NCBI RefSeq assembly: GCF_018336155.1
Contig: NZ_JAGYHF010000012.1
Coordinates: 124,001-188,000 of the forward strand
DNA from: Pseudomonas rustica
Lineage (GTDB): Bacteria > Pseudomonadota > Gammaproteobacteria > Pseudomonadales > Pseudomonadaceae
DNA: 64,000 nucleotides
Direction: 5' to 3'
The notes beneath the pieces are model-generated. The model saw only the letters and a program-made list of their open reading frames with translations, did not search any database and was not told the origin of the DNA. This document shows positions 34,533 through 43,424 of the stretch, one piece after another; the stretch's first letter is position 1; every line of letters starts with the position of its first letter. The position numbers and the translations under genes were made by a program.

Positions 34533-35041
34533 ACGGATCCTTTCTCATTCCAAAACAGCTTTGTCCGACAATATGTAGTGAGCAAAAATAATCACTACAT
34601 AACTGTTGACGGCGTCGTTTTGCTTTTGCATGATGAAGACGTTCCCCGATCGGGAACATCGGTAACACGCTTGAGCAAACTCGTCTGACCGCCGAGTTGT
34701 TTTTTCCGGATACACGCTGCCCACAAGGCAGATTGAAGAAGCTGACCTGGCCTGAACGTCCAGTACAAGGACGAGAAGCGCTGGCGAAAATTCTCAAGAC
34801 GCTTGTGGTCGACGCTGCACAGGTCGGCAAGGAGCCTCCCGGTTTTCGCTGCTTCTCCTCGTTGTGACGCTATTGCGTAGCAGTTATTCAACACGACTAC
34901 ATGCAACAGATGCACGACCCCGTATTTCAACGGGCGAGCGCTGACGTCCTGGTTTCGGTGCCAGGGATCAACTAACCGATGGGCTACCTGTATTAGCGAA
35001 TCAACTTTGAAAGATAACCAGACTGGTCAAGGGGCAACAAT
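34533..35041. other. Gene-free 509 bp with a 9-bp palindrome
   Basis: No credible gene in either strand. A perfect 9-bp inverted repeat (ATGTAGTGA / TCACTACAT, 34573-34600, 10-base spacer) lies just after the acetyltransferase gene and could be an operator. The rest (34.6-34.97 kb) looks like old coding sequence broken by stops, but I cannot name it. Confidence 0.4.
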
Positions 35042-35371
35042 ATGAATCTGAACAATCAACCTACTATCGAAGAGCTGGCTCGTATGTTCGCTGCGCAAAA
35101 AGACAGCCACGACAGCCACATTCTGTGGATCAGCAAATCGGGTCAGGTGCATATCGACTGCCTGGCGCCGCACGCTGGTGAAGACGAGTTCGACCAGAAC
35201 AACCAGAACCTGCTGGCCCGCCTGAAGATGTACCGCCGCGGCCACGGCTATGTCGGCAAGAAAGCCGCGGCCGATCGGGACTTCATCGGTAATGTTCTGC
35301 AAACGCTGAAACAGGCGTGGGACTCGATGCAGAACAAGAACGAAGTTCGGGTGATTGATCGGTTCTGCTGA
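35042..35371 (+). CDS. Conserved hypothetical protein
   Basis: 109 aa, soluble. It starts MNLNNQPTIEELARMFAAQK and carries WISKSGQVHIDCLAPHAGED and MYRRGHGYVGKKAA. Probably a small, well expressed pseudomonad protein of unknown function; no catalytic motif is recognised. AAGGGGC precedes the ATG, and a textbook terminator follows. Confidence 0.8.
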   Translation: MNLNNQPTIEELARMFAAQKDSHDSHILWISKSGQVHIDCLAPHAGEDEFDQNNQNLLARLKMYRRGHGYVGKKAAADRDFIGNVLQTLKQAWDSMQNKNEVRVIDRFC

Positions 35372-35390
35372 TTCACTACTTTAATAATTG

Positions 35391-35429
35391 AAAGGGCCTG
35401 CTTCCTTATAAAGAAGCGGGCCCTTTTTT
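35391..35429 (+). terminator. Rho-independent terminator
   Basis: AAAGGGCCTGCTTC and GAAGCGGGCCCTTT form a long stem (one bulge) followed by a T-run, 20 bases after the stop codon of the 109-aa gene. Confidence 0.9.
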
Positions 35430-35465
35430 GTTCGCTTTATTGATATGGCTTGACTGGAATTGTAG

Positions 35466-35615
35466 CCCCTCACCCCAGCCCTCTCCCGAGGGAGAGGGAG
35501 CCGATTTGTGGTGCTTTCAAAATATGAGTTCGGCACAGCATTTTCAGGTCGGCGTAACTTGCACAAACACCTTGGTCAGTCCCCTCTCCCGCCGGGAGAG
35601 GGTTAGGGTGAGGGC
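35466..35615. repeat. Composite palindromic element (CCCTCACCC/CCCTCTCCC type)
   Basis: Terminal arms CCCCTCACCCCAGCCCTCTC and GAGAGGGTTAGGGTGAGGG with an internal GGTCGGCGTAACT segment shared with the 31.7-kb copy. It overlaps the 3' end of cynR and provides its last codons (PSP) and TAA stop. Confidence 0.88.
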
Positions 35616-36490
35616 ATCTCCCGCTCCAACACCATTTCAACAAACGCCACCGCCGCCGCACTGTGATAATTATTCCGTCGCCGCAACAACGCCGCGCCCC
35701 GCTGCGGCGCCTCACTCGCCACCCGCAACCGGCGTAGCGCTCGATCCTCCGTGGCAATCGCCTCCGGCAACATCGTCGCCATCGGCGAATGCCGAACCAC
35801 TTCCAGCAACGTACTCACCGAGTTCACCTCGATCCGCACTTGGGGCGTAATCCCGTGCTGACGAAAATACTCATCCACCGATAACCGCGTGATGAAGTCC
35901 GACGCCAGCAACGCGAAATCCAGCTGCGCAATGTCATCCGGCGCCAGCACCGCAGTGCTCTCATACAGCGGATGCTCACGCCCGACCATAACCCCCAACG
36001 TCTCAGTAAATGCCGGAATACACTCGATATCCGGACTGCGCACCGGCGTAAATGCAATCGCAATGTCCAGCGAGTCATCCGCCAATCCCGCCTCGATGTC
36101 GTCCATCGACAATTCGAAAATTTGCAGATGAATCCCCGGATACCGCGCCGTAAAGTCGCGCACCAACGGCCCGACCAGATACGCCATAAACGTCGGCGTC
36201 ATCGCCAGGCGCAAGCTACCGCGCGACAGATCCTTCACGTCATGCAACGCGCGCTGCCCTGCCTCCAGCTCAACCAACACTCGCCGCGCGCATTCGATGT
36301 AAGCCTCGCCGGCATCGGTGGGTTTGACTGTGCGCGACGTCCGATCAAACAGCGTCACGCCAAGGGTTTCTTCCAACTGGCGGATTTGCTGCGACAACGT
36401 CGGCTGCGACACGTGCAGCGACTCGGCCGCACGGGTAAAGCCGCCGTGATCGGCAACGGCCAGCAGGTATCGCAAATGTCGCAGCAGCAT
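35603..36490 (-). CDS. cynR: CynR-type LysR regulator of the cyanate genes
   Basis: 295 aa from the ATG at 36490. The start MLLRHLRYLLAVADHGGFTR and HVSQPTLSQQIRQLEETLG match CynR-like LysR proteins; an ATG four codons upstream (36502) is possible. The effector domain is complete. It is divergent from cynS-cynT, which it should activate with cyanate (family knowledge). The last residues and the stop come from an intergenic repeat. Confidence 0.9.
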   Translation of the reverse strand: MLLRHLRYLLAVADHGGFTRAAESLHVSQPTLSQQIRQLEETLGVTLFDRTSRTVKPTDAGEAYIECARRVLVELEAGQRALHDVKDLSRGSLRLAMTPTFMAYLVGPLVRDFTARYPGIHLQIFELSMDDIEAGLADDSLDIAIAFTPVRSPDIECIPAFTETLGVMVGREHPLYESTAVLAPDDIAQLDFALLASDFITRLSVDEYFRQHGITPQVRIEVNSVSTLLEVVRHSPMATMLPEAIATEDRALRRLRVASEAPQRGAALLRRRNNYHSAAAVAFVEMVLEREMPSP

Positions 36491-36517
36491 GGGGCACACC
36501 ATCTATAGGCAGGGCTT

Positions 36518-36528
36518 ATGCGAAGCAT
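36518..36528. promoter_or_regulatory. Candidate CynR site in the cynR/cynS promoter region
   Basis: A short palindrome ATGC-GAA-GCAT lies between the divergent cynR and cynS starts, followed by TTGTATAT, which could be a -10-like stretch. A LysR site is expected here; the assignment rests on position only. Confidence 0.3.
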
Positions 36529-36610
36529 TGTATATCGGTCTTGGACGCTATGGATCAATCGGCAGAAGATTGCTCCCACACAGCAAGCCAACCCTGAAAG
36601 GAGTGACACC

Positions 36611-37078
36611 ATGCAACAGTCCCACGCCTACAACGACGCAAGCCTGGCCCTGACCACTCGCATTCTCGACATCAAGGCGCGCAAAAATCTCTCATGGCAG
36701 GATCTTGCCGACGGCACTGGCCTGAGCCTGGCCTACGTCACCGCTGCCCTGCTCGGCCAACATCCGCTACCGGAAAATGCTGCTCAGGTCGTCGGCGACA
36801 AACTGGAACTGGACGCCGATGCGATTGCATCGCTGCAAATCATTCCGCTGCGTGGCAGCCTCAGCGGCGTGCCGACCGACCCGACCATCTACCGTTTCCA
36901 CGAGATGATTCAGATCTACGGCACCACTCTGAAAGCACTGGTTCACGAGCAGTTCGGCGATGGCATCATCAGCGCAATCAACTTCAAACTCGACATCAAA
37001 AAAGTCGAAGACCCGGAAGGCGGTTCTCGCGCCGTGGTTACCCTCGACGGCAAATTCCTGCCGCTGCGTCCGTTCTGA
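36611..37078 (+). CDS. cynS: Cyanate hydratase (cyanase)
   Basis: 155 aa, full length. An N-terminal POU-like helical domain and the catalytic C-terminal domain with Arg95 and Glu98 in YRFHEMIQIYG and Ser121 in GDGIISAINFKLDI, the three active-site residues of the decameric enzyme. It converts cyanate and bicarbonate to ammonia and CO2. AAAGGAGTG precedes the ATG. cynT follows at 60 bases. Confidence 0.97.
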   Translation: MQQSHAYNDASLALTTRILDIKARKNLSWQDLADGTGLSLAYVTAALLGQHPLPENAAQVVGDKLELDADAIASLQIIPLRGSLSGVPTDPTIYRFHEMIQIYGTTLKALVHEQFGDGIISAINFKLDIKKVEDPEGGSRAVVTLDGKFLPLRPF

Positions 37079-37086
37079 TCTGCCCC

Positions 37087-37109
37087 GGCCCGCACCCCGC
37101 GTGCGGGCC
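37087..37109 (+). promoter_or_regulatory. Intercistronic hairpin between cynS and cynT
   Basis: GGCCCGCAC and GTGCGGGCC form a perfect 9-bp stem with a 5-base loop and no T-run, between co-directional genes. More likely an mRNA stabiliser or differential-expression element than a terminator. Confidence 0.5.
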
Positions 37110-37138
37110 ATCCGATCGCCCCTGAAGAGGACACGCAC

Positions 37139-37798
37139 ATGAAAGCCCTGATCGACGGTTTCTTGAAATTCCAGCACGAAGCCTTTCCGCAACGCAGCGA
37201 ACTGTTCAAACACTTGGCGACAACCCAACAGCCCGGCACCTTGTTCATCACCTGTTCCGACAGCCGAGTCGTGCCGGAATTGCTGACCCAGCAAGAGCCC
37301 GGCGAGCTGTTTGTGATCCGTAACGCCGGCAATATCGTGCCGTCCTACAGCCCGCATCCGGGCGGGGTTTCGGCCACGGTGGAATACGCGGTTGCCGTGC
37401 TCGGTGTGACCGACATTGTGATTTGCGGGCATTCGGATTGCGGCGCGATGACCGCGATCGCCCAGTGCAAATGCATGGATCACCTGCCGGCCGTCAGCGG
37501 TTGGCTGCAGCATGCCGAGTCGGCGAAAGTGGTGAATGAAGCGCGAGCGCATGCCAGTGATGCGGCGAAGTTGAGTTCGATGGTGCGCGAAAATGTCATC
37601 GCGCAACTGGCGAATATTCAGACGCATCCGAGCGTGCGCCTGGCCCAGGAGAAAGGCCTGCTGAATCTGCATGGCTGGGTGTACGACATCGAGACGGGAT
37701 CGATCGATGCGCTGTCGTCGGATCGGCGCACGTTTGTGCCGTTGGCGGAACAGCCGGCGACGTGTGCGGTTTACGCAAACAGCGCTGACGCAGCCTGA
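37139..37798 (+). CDS. cynT: Beta-carbonic anhydrase of the cyanate operon
   Basis: 219 aa. The zinc ligands and dyad of beta-class enzymes are visible: CSDSRVVPE (Cys39, Asp41) and GHSDCGAM (His98, Cys101). It recycles CO2 released by cyanase to bicarbonate, the co-substrate of CynS. GAAGAGGA precedes the ATG. Confidence 0.95.
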   Translation: MKALIDGFLKFQHEAFPQRSELFKHLATTQQPGTLFITCSDSRVVPELLTQQEPGELFVIRNAGNIVPSYSPHPGGVSATVEYAVAVLGVTDIVICGHSDCGAMTAIAQCKCMDHLPAVSGWLQHAESAKVVNEARAHASDAAKLSSMVRENVIAQLANIQTHPSVRLAQEKGLLNLHGWVYDIETGSIDALSSDRRTFVPLAEQPATCAVYANSADAA

Positions 37799-37803
37799 AA
37801 CAC

Positions 37804-37893
37804 CCCTGTAGGAGCTGCCGAAGGCTGCGATCTTTTGATCTTGATCTTAAAAAACAAGATCAAAAGATCGCAGCCTTCGGCAGCTCCTACAGG
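37804..37893. repeat. REP-like inverted pair (GGAGCTGCCGAAGG type)
   Basis: Two inverted ~38-base units with a short A-rich spacer, between the convergent cynT and ProA-like genes. Confidence 0.93.
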
Positions 37894-37915
37894 AAGCGAA
37901 TCGTGTCGATGGGGG

Positions 37916-39418
37916 TTAGCGTTTTACGCTGAGGTCGATTTGGCTCATGCGGCTGCGCACCGTGAACACGCCATCCCCCGAAAGAATCGCGCTGCGCGCA
38001 AACAAGCGCCCACTCTCCCAGTTCGAAAGCCCCAGCTCCGGCTTGTTCAGCGCGTACTGCCCATCGACCCAACGGGTGATGCCATTGCCCACAAACGGCG
38101 CATTCACCGCGTTGTAAAAACGCTCTTGAACCGCCGCATCTTCACTGATCAACGACACCGTGAACTGCGGGCTATAGCGGTTGAACAGCGCAATTGCCTG
38201 ATCCAGATCGTCAACGATCATCAGGCTGACTTCCGGGGTTTCTTCCCACTCCCACTCGCGGCCCAATGCCGATTGCGCCAGCGGTTCAGCCAAGGCTTCA
38301 GTCTGATAACCCTCGGCGCGATACACCTCGACCGTCGCGTTCTGCCATTCACTCGGCAGGCAACTGTCACTGCCCTCGACGATGTGCAATTTGCAGCCCT
38401 GACCGCGTGCGGTGCCGGCCTGCTGCAACGCATCGAGGAACAGCGGCACCAATTCTGCCGCACGCTCACGCTGGATCAGGCAGACGTTCAGCGTGTTGCA
38501 CACTTTGCGATCCAGCGAATTCCGCACCACCGCGGCGAAGCGTTTGGCATCGGCGTGACGATCGGCAATCAGCCACGCCCCGCCCGTACCGTGCAGGCTG
38601 ACGGCGGTGCCGGCCTGCTGGGCGATGCTGCCCAATTGACTCACCGCACGGCCCGAGCCGCGCGCCACGGCCAGCGACAAACGCCGATCGGCAAACATCG
38701 CCCAACCGGCGGCGTGGTTGACGCTTTCCACCAACGACACCGCACCGGCCGGCAAACCTGCCTCGGCCAGCGCTGGATTCAAGGCGTGGGTGACGATGGC
38801 TTGCGCGGTGCCCAAGGCATCGCTGCCAATGCGCAGCACGGCGGTGTTGCCGGTGCGCAATACGCCGGCTGCGTCGGCGAACACGTTCGGTCGACCTTCA
38901 AAGACAAATGCGACGATGCCCAGCGGTGAGACCACTTGCTCAACTTTCCAGCCATCGTGCTCGACGCTGCTGATGACTTTGCCGCGCGTCGCGGCGGCAT
39001 CACGCCAGGCGCGCAGGCCGGCGATCATGTCGCGGCGCATGCGCTCATCGGCGAGCAATCGGGTGGTGGAACGGCCGCGGGACTTGGCACGTTCGATGTC
39101 GGCCAGGTTCGCCGCTTCGATCTGCGCCCAGCACTCTGCGGTTTCCAGACGCTGTGCGAACAGGTCGAAAAACTGGCTGATGGCTTCATCAGAGACTGCC
39201 GACAACGCAATGAAAGCCGAGGCCGCGCGTTCGATCGCCACCGAGGCGGCTTGTTGATCGACCACGGGAATCAGCAGCAACTCGCCACTCACCTGCTCGA
39301 CCAGCAGGTGGTCTCCGGGCTGAAACCGCGCGGCCAGTTCGGGGCTGACCACGGTGACGCGGTTGCCAGCGAAAGGGATCGGGGTGCCAGCGACGAGACG
39401 TTCGAGTGCAAGAGACAT
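37916..39418 (-). CDS. ProA-like aldehyde dehydrogenase paralogue
   Basis: 500 aa. An unfamiliar N-terminal stretch of about 85 residues precedes a domain resembling gamma-glutamyl-phosphate reductase: LGIVAFVFEGRPNVFADAAG and GNTAVLRIGSDALGTA (cofactor site), ARGSGRAVSQLG, and the Cys in RKVCNTLNVCL. Family members form acyl-phosphate-derived semialdehydes or run the reverse reaction. The extra domain, the altered motifs and the absence of a ProB-like gene point to a ProA paralogue with a different substrate. It is upstream of no co-directional gene. Confidence 0.82.
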   Translation of the reverse strand: MSLALERLVAGTPIPFAGNRVTVVSPELAARFQPGDHLLVEQVSGELLLIPVVDQQAASVAIERAASAFIALSAVSDEAISQFFDLFAQRLETAECWAQIEAANLADIERAKSRGRSTTRLLADERMRRDMIAGLRAWRDAAATRGKVISSVEHDGWKVEQVVSPLGIVAFVFEGRPNVFADAAGVLRTGNTAVLRIGSDALGTAQAIVTHALNPALAEAGLPAGAVSLVESVNHAAGWAMFADRRLSLAVARGSGRAVSQLGSIAQQAGTAVSLHGTGGAWLIADRHADAKRFAAVVRNSLDRKVCNTLNVCLIQRERAAELVPLFLDALQQAGTARGQGCKLHIVEGSDSCLPSEWQNATVEVYRAEGYQTEALAEPLAQSALGREWEWEETPEVSLMIVDDLDQAIALFNRYSPQFTVSLISEDAAVQERFYNAVNAPFVGNGITRWVDGQYALNKPELGLSNWESGRLFARSAILSGDGVFTVRSRMSQIDLSVKR

Positions 39419-39491
39419 GAAGCGGATTCACCATGCAGGGAGCGGCCGGAAAATGTATAGGAACACCCTCCCCGCAGGCAACACAAAACCC

Positions 39492-39585
39492 TTGTAGGAG
39501 CAGAGCTTGCTCGCGAAGACGGCTTATCAGGCAACGGGTTTGTTGAATGTCAGGACGCTTTCGCGAGCAAGCTTTGCTCCTACAG
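39492..39585. repeat. REP-like inverted pair (AGAGCTTGCTCGCGAAG type)
   Basis: GTAGGAGCAGAGCTTGCTCG and its inverted counterpart (CGAGCAAGCTTTGCTCCTAC) separated by about 50 bases, between the ProA-like gene's promoter and the glutaminase stop. Confidence 0.9.
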
Positions 39586-39600
39586 ATTGAGGTGTTTGGG

Positions 39601-40509
39601 TTAGAACACTGACCAGCCAATTCTGGCGCTTAGCATCTCCAGCGCCGCCATCCCCGCCAGCGAGTTACCCGCAGCATTCAGCTCCGGCGACCACACGCAC
39701 ACCGTGAATTGCCCCGGCACCACCGCGACAATCCCGCCACCGACGCCGCTCTTGCCCGGCAAACCCACGCGATAAGCAAAATTGCCCGCCTCGTCATACA
39801 GCCCACTGGTGGCCATGATCGAGTTGACCTGCTGAGTCTGTCGCCGCGCGAGAATCTGCTCGCCGCTGTGTTTGCAAAAACCGTCGTTGGCCAAAAAGCA
39901 AAACGCCCGAGCCAGATCGATGCAGTTCATCCGCAGTGCGCAGTGGCTGAAGTAACTGCGCAGCACTGCTTCAACGTCGTTGTGAAAGTTGCCGAACGAT
40001 TGCATCAGATACGCCATCGCCGCATTGCGCGCGCGGTGCTGGTATTCGGACTCGGCGACTTTGCCGTCGATCATGATCTGCGGGTTGCCCGACAGGCGCC
40101 GCACGAAATCACGCATCGACAGGGTCGGCGCGGCGAAGCGCGACTGGTTGATGTCGCAGATCACCAACGCACCAGCATTGATGAACGGATTGCGTGGTCG
40201 GCCGCGTTCGAACTCCAGCTGCACCAGCGAGTTGAACGGCTGGCCTGACGGCTCATGACCCAGACGTTCCCAGATCGCTTCGCCGGAATGTTCGATGGCC
40301 TGCACCAGGCTGAACACCTTGGAAATACTCTGCACCGAGAACGGCGTGTCGGCGTCGCCGGCGCAGTACATTTCGCCGTCATTGCCGTACACAGCGATGC
40401 CCAATTGATTGGCCGGCACAGTGCCGAGGGCGGGGATGTAGTCAGCCACCTTGCCCTGTCCGATCAGAGGACGGACAGCGTCAAGGATCTCGTTCAACAG
40501 CGCTTGCAT
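39601..40509 (-). CDS. glsA: Glutaminase
   Basis: 302 aa, beta-lactamase-like serine glutaminase (GlsA/GlsB type). The catalytic SISK motif (Ser61-Lys64) follows DTPFSVQ, with NPFINAGAL and GLPGKSGVGGGIVAVVPG further on. It hydrolyses glutamine to glutamate and ammonia in the cytoplasm. The start is the ATG at 40509. It stands between two REP pairs, probably monocistronic. Confidence 0.95.
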   Translation of the reverse strand: MQALLNEILDAVRPLIGQGKVADYIPALGTVPANQLGIAVYGNDGEMYCAGDADTPFSVQSISKVFSLVQAIEHSGEAIWERLGHEPSGQPFNSLVQLEFERGRPRNPFINAGALVICDINQSRFAAPTLSMRDFVRRLSGNPQIMIDGKVAESEYQHRARNAAMAYLMQSFGNFHNDVEAVLRSYFSHCALRMNCIDLARAFCFLANDGFCKHSGEQILARRQTQQVNSIMATSGLYDEAGNFAYRVGLPGKSGVGGGIVAVVPGQFTVCVWSPELNAAGNSLAGMAALEMLSARIGWSVF

Positions 40510-40610
40510 GCCGGGTTCCGAAGTCTCGCCCCATGGGATTGCGGGGACACTGGGGCTAGACGTTGCGCGGGCAAATCAGATCACACCTCACTGACACCCT
40601 GATGAACAAA

Positions 40611-40702
40611 ATGTGGGAGCGGGCTTGCTCGCGAAGGCGGTGTGTCAGCCACATCAGTGCAATGTGTGCCGACGCCTTCGCGAGCAAGCCCGCTCCCACA
40701 GG
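40611..40702. repeat. REP-like inverted pair (GGGCTTGCTCGCGAAGG type)
   Basis: TGTGGGAGCGGGCTTGCTCG and CGAGCAAGCCCGCTCCCACA at the two ends, between the glutaminase promoter and the end of the L,D-transpeptidase gene. Confidence 0.92.
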
Positions 40703-40724
40703 GGATTGGGGGATGGCTGGGGAG

Positions 40725-42341
40725 TCAGTGTGCGCGGTCGAGGCCGGCGAGCAAGGCGCTGTCGCGGCTGTAGATGTCTGGCGCATAGCGCACGTGGCCG
40801 TCGCTGCCGACTTGCGCCGTCCAGTAGGTCATCAGGATCGGCACCGGCGCAGATAGACGAAATTCGTGAGTCGTCCCGGTCGCCAACAGCGTTTCGGTGC
40901 GGGCCTTTTCCGACGGGCTCAGCAACAAATCCCGCAGCTGCATTGGGTGCTCGACCCGCACGCAACCTGAGCTGAACGCACGCGGCCCCTTGTCGAACAG
41001 CGCCTTGCTCGGCGTGTCATGCAGATACACCGAGAACGGATTGGGAAAACGAATGACCATCTGCCCCAGCGGATTGCGCGGGCCGGCGTCCTGACGCAAA
41101 AGGATGTTGCCGGGATTGTCCCAGTCGACATCCGCCGCAGCCAAAGGCTGGCCGTTGGCATCGAGCACTTGCAGATTCTGGCGGCTGAGGAAAGTCTGAT
41201 CCTTGCGGATCGCCGGCAGTTTGTCTTCTTTCCAGATGGTCGGCGGCACCGTCCAGGTCGGGTTGAGGGTCAGGCGCGTGACGCGGGATTTCAGCAGCGG
41301 CGTCTGCCGCTCGGCGCGTCCGACCTGGGTGCGGGTCTGCCACACCGGTTGGCCGCCCTGATACAAAGTCAGTTCAGCAGCGGCGACGTTGACCAGCAAC
41401 CCATCCGGTTCCATGTCCTGCGCCATCCAGCGGAAACGTTCGAGGTTGACCCGCAGCTGTTCGCGGCGAGTCAGCGGGCTGATGTTGAGTTCGGCAATCG
41501 TCCCCGGCCCGACCACGCCGTCGGCCTGCAACGAATGGTTGGCCTGAAAACTTTTCACCGCCTCGACCAGCACGCCCTCGTAAGCGTTGCCGGGCGTGCT
41601 GCCGGCGTGGGCCAGATAGCCTTCGCTGTACAGACGCTGCGCCAGTTCCGGCACGCGTTTGTCTTCCATGTCCGGACGCAGCAACGGGCCATTGCCGACC
41701 GATTGCCACTGCGGCAAGGCCTTGAGACGTTGTGCGGCGTAGAGGTGACGCAGGCTCTGATACTGCGCGAGGTGTGGACGCGCGCGATCGAAGGCGCCGG
41801 GAATGTCCTGCATGCCCGGCACGGCAATCGCCAACAATTCCGCCTGACGGTCACGCGGGGTGTCATCGGCATGCCACAGCGGCTCGAAGTGCGACTGCAA
41901 CAGGCTGCCGTAATGCAGATCCTGCAGGGCTTGCAGGTAGTAGCGGCTGATGTCGATGTCGGCGCAGAGTTCGCCATCCTGCGGAGGAATGCTCGCTACT
42001 GGGTAGCGTTTTGGATTCAGGCCATCGTCGGCCAACAGCGGCAATTGCGCTTGTAAAGCCTGCAAACGTCCGGATTCACTGGCCCACACTGGCATCCAGT
42101 CCTGCTGTTCATAGAACGCCTGCAACTGGGTCAACGCCGCCACGCTCAGACGCGCGGCAATCGCCGGACAGGCCTGCGGCAGACTGATCAAAACAGCCTG
42201 CAACGGACTCTGCGGTTCGACCGGCAACTCGGCCGGTGGCGTCGGCAGCGTCTGCAAGGGCGGCAGCGGCTCATCGGCACAAGCGACAAACGGCGCAGCG
42301 AGCAAACAAATGCTCAAGTAGCATGCGTACTTTTTGAACAA
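40725..42341 (-). CDS. L,D-transpeptidase, LdtD/YcbB type
   Basis: 538 aa with an N-terminal signal peptide (ACYLSICLLAAPFVACA). Then come a scaffold domain, a peptidoglycan-binding module (AVKSFQANHSLQADGVVGPGT at about 265) and a C-terminal YkuD domain with the catalytic Cys in FSSGCVRVEHP. It forms 3-3 cross-links in the periplasm. The start is TTG at 42341, with GGAG eight bases upstream; no suitable ATG is near. It is divergent from a second L,D-transpeptidase-fold gene. Confidence 0.92.
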   Translation of the reverse strand: MFKKYACYLSICLLAAPFVACADEPLPPLQTLPTPPAELPVEPQSPLQAVLISLPQACPAIAARLSVAALTQLQAFYEQQDWMPVWASESGRLQALQAQLPLLADDGLNPKRYPVASIPPQDGELCADIDISRYYLQALQDLHYGSLLQSHFEPLWHADDTPRDRQAELLAIAVPGMQDIPGAFDRARPHLAQYQSLRHLYAAQRLKALPQWQSVGNGPLLRPDMEDKRVPELAQRLYSEGYLAHAGSTPGNAYEGVLVEAVKSFQANHSLQADGVVGPGTIAELNISPLTRREQLRVNLERFRWMAQDMEPDGLLVNVAAAELTLYQGGQPVWQTRTQVGRAERQTPLLKSRVTRLTLNPTWTVPPTIWKEDKLPAIRKDQTFLSRQNLQVLDANGQPLAAADVDWDNPGNILLRQDAGPRNPLGQMVIRFPNPFSVYLHDTPSKALFDKGPRAFSSGCVRVEHPMQLRDLLLSPSEKARTETLLATGTTHEFRLSAPVPILMTYWTAQVGSDGHVRYAPDIYSRDSALLAGLDRAH

Positions 42342-42491
42342 CTGCTTTACTCCAATCCATGGCCGTCCAGATGACGGTCAACCTTACATCAGGTGTGCTG
42401 AACAGTCAGGCTCGATCTTCGGGCGTGGCGGTTATGACTGGGAGTCAGGAGCCAAAGTGCCAAATGAGTAGCAAGTGAGGACACTTTATAA

Positions 42492-43205
42492 ATGTTGACG
42501 TTTTTGCGCCGACTTCTGCTGTCCACCGCGACCCTTGTCGCTGTGACCAGTCCAGTTTTTGCCGCCGGCAAACCATCGCCGGTTCTCTACAACAGCCTCG
42601 CCCACGCCGCGCCAGAACTCAATCCCCAGGCGCTGAAAGGTGCATTAAGCGCCATGCAATGCGCGGTCAATAATGGGGCGAAGCCGTCCCGCCACCTGGC
42701 CGTCATCGATTATTCGCAACCGTCCACAGAACGCCGCTTGTGGATTTTCGACCTGAGCAAACAGAAGTTGGTTCTACGCGATTTGGTGGCGCACGGTTCC
42801 AACTCCGGCGAAAACTTCGCCACGCAGTTTTCCAACCGTGAAGGCAGTTACCAATCCAGCCTCGGTCTGTTCCGCACCCAGGAAAGTTACAGCGGCGCCC
42901 ACGGTTATTCGTTGCGCATGGACGGTCTGGAACCGGGCTTCAATGACATGGCCCGCGATCGCGCGATCGTCATTCACGCCGCCAGTTATGTGAATCCGTT
43001 GTGGAGCAAGAAACAGGGACGCATCGGCCGCAGCCAGGGTTGCCCGGCGGTTCGGCCGCAGATTGCCAAGCAAGTGATTGATCGACTGAAGGATGGCCAG
43101 TTCATGTTTTCCTGGTACCCGGATCAGCGCTGGCTGAAATCCTCGCCGTACCTCAACTGCCAGCCGCAGCAGGTGGCGAGCATCCTCAGCACCCACGCGA
43201 GCTAA
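42492..43205 (+). CDS. Secreted murein L,D-transpeptidase-fold protein (YkuD_2 type)
   Basis: 237 aa, with a Sec signal peptide ending VFAAG. The mature domain has LAVIDYSQPSTERRLWIFDL and the catalytic-like His and Cys in AIVIHAASYV and GRSQGCPAVRP, the pattern of the YkuD_2 'murein L,D-transpeptidase catalytic domain family'. Divergent from the LdtD-type gene (150-base gap), hinting at joint regulation of wall remodelling. Confidence 0.9.
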   Translation: MLTFLRRLLLSTATLVAVTSPVFAAGKPSPVLYNSLAHAAPELNPQALKGALSAMQCAVNNGAKPSRHLAVIDYSQPSTERRLWIFDLSKQKLVLRDLVAHGSNSGENFATQFSNREGSYQSSLGLFRTQESYSGAHGYSLRMDGLEPGFNDMARDRAIVIHAASYVNPLWSKKQGRIGRSQGCPAVRPQIAKQVIDRLKDGQFMFSWYPDQRWLKSSPYLNCQPQQVASILSTHAS

Positions 43206-43216
43206 CCAACACAAAT

Positions 43217-43310
43217 CCCCCTGTAGGAGCTGCCGAAGGCTGCGATCTCTTGATTTTGACTGTTAAAAACAAGATCAAAAGATCGCAGCCTTCGGCAGCT
43301 CCTACAGGGG
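43217..43310. repeat. REP-like inverted pair (GGAGCTGCCGAAGG type)
   Basis: Two inverted ~35-base units around a short A-rich spacer after the YkuD_2 gene. Confidence 0.93.
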
Positions 43311-43317
43311 TGTGTTT

Positions 43318-43335
43318 CATTACAACTTTGTCATT
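43318..43335. promoter_or_regulatory. Cus/Cop-like metal-response box
   Basis: CATTACAACTTTGTCATT contains ACAA-N2-TTGT symmetry (TTACAA/TTGTCA) like the CusR/CopR box, about 90 bases upstream of the DUF2790 gene that leads the copper-type two-component genes. Autoregulation by the encoded response regulator is likely. Confidence 0.5.
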
Positions 43336-43424
43336 CAGCTGTCGGTTTGCCGTGCGGATCGCTCGGTAGCCTGATGTTGTCCCGGCGCTAACGCCGATCA
43401 ACACCAACCACTGAGTGACTGACC

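Noticed and set aside
34595..34930. Possible transposase fragment in the 34.6-34.9 kb gap
   Set aside because: No transposase motif (DDE or HUH) or terminal repeat could be identified in any frame.
39492..40702. Repeated 20-30-base units considered as a CRISPR array
   Set aside because: They are inverted pairs scattered between genes, not direct repeats with unique equal-length spacers, and no cas genes are present.
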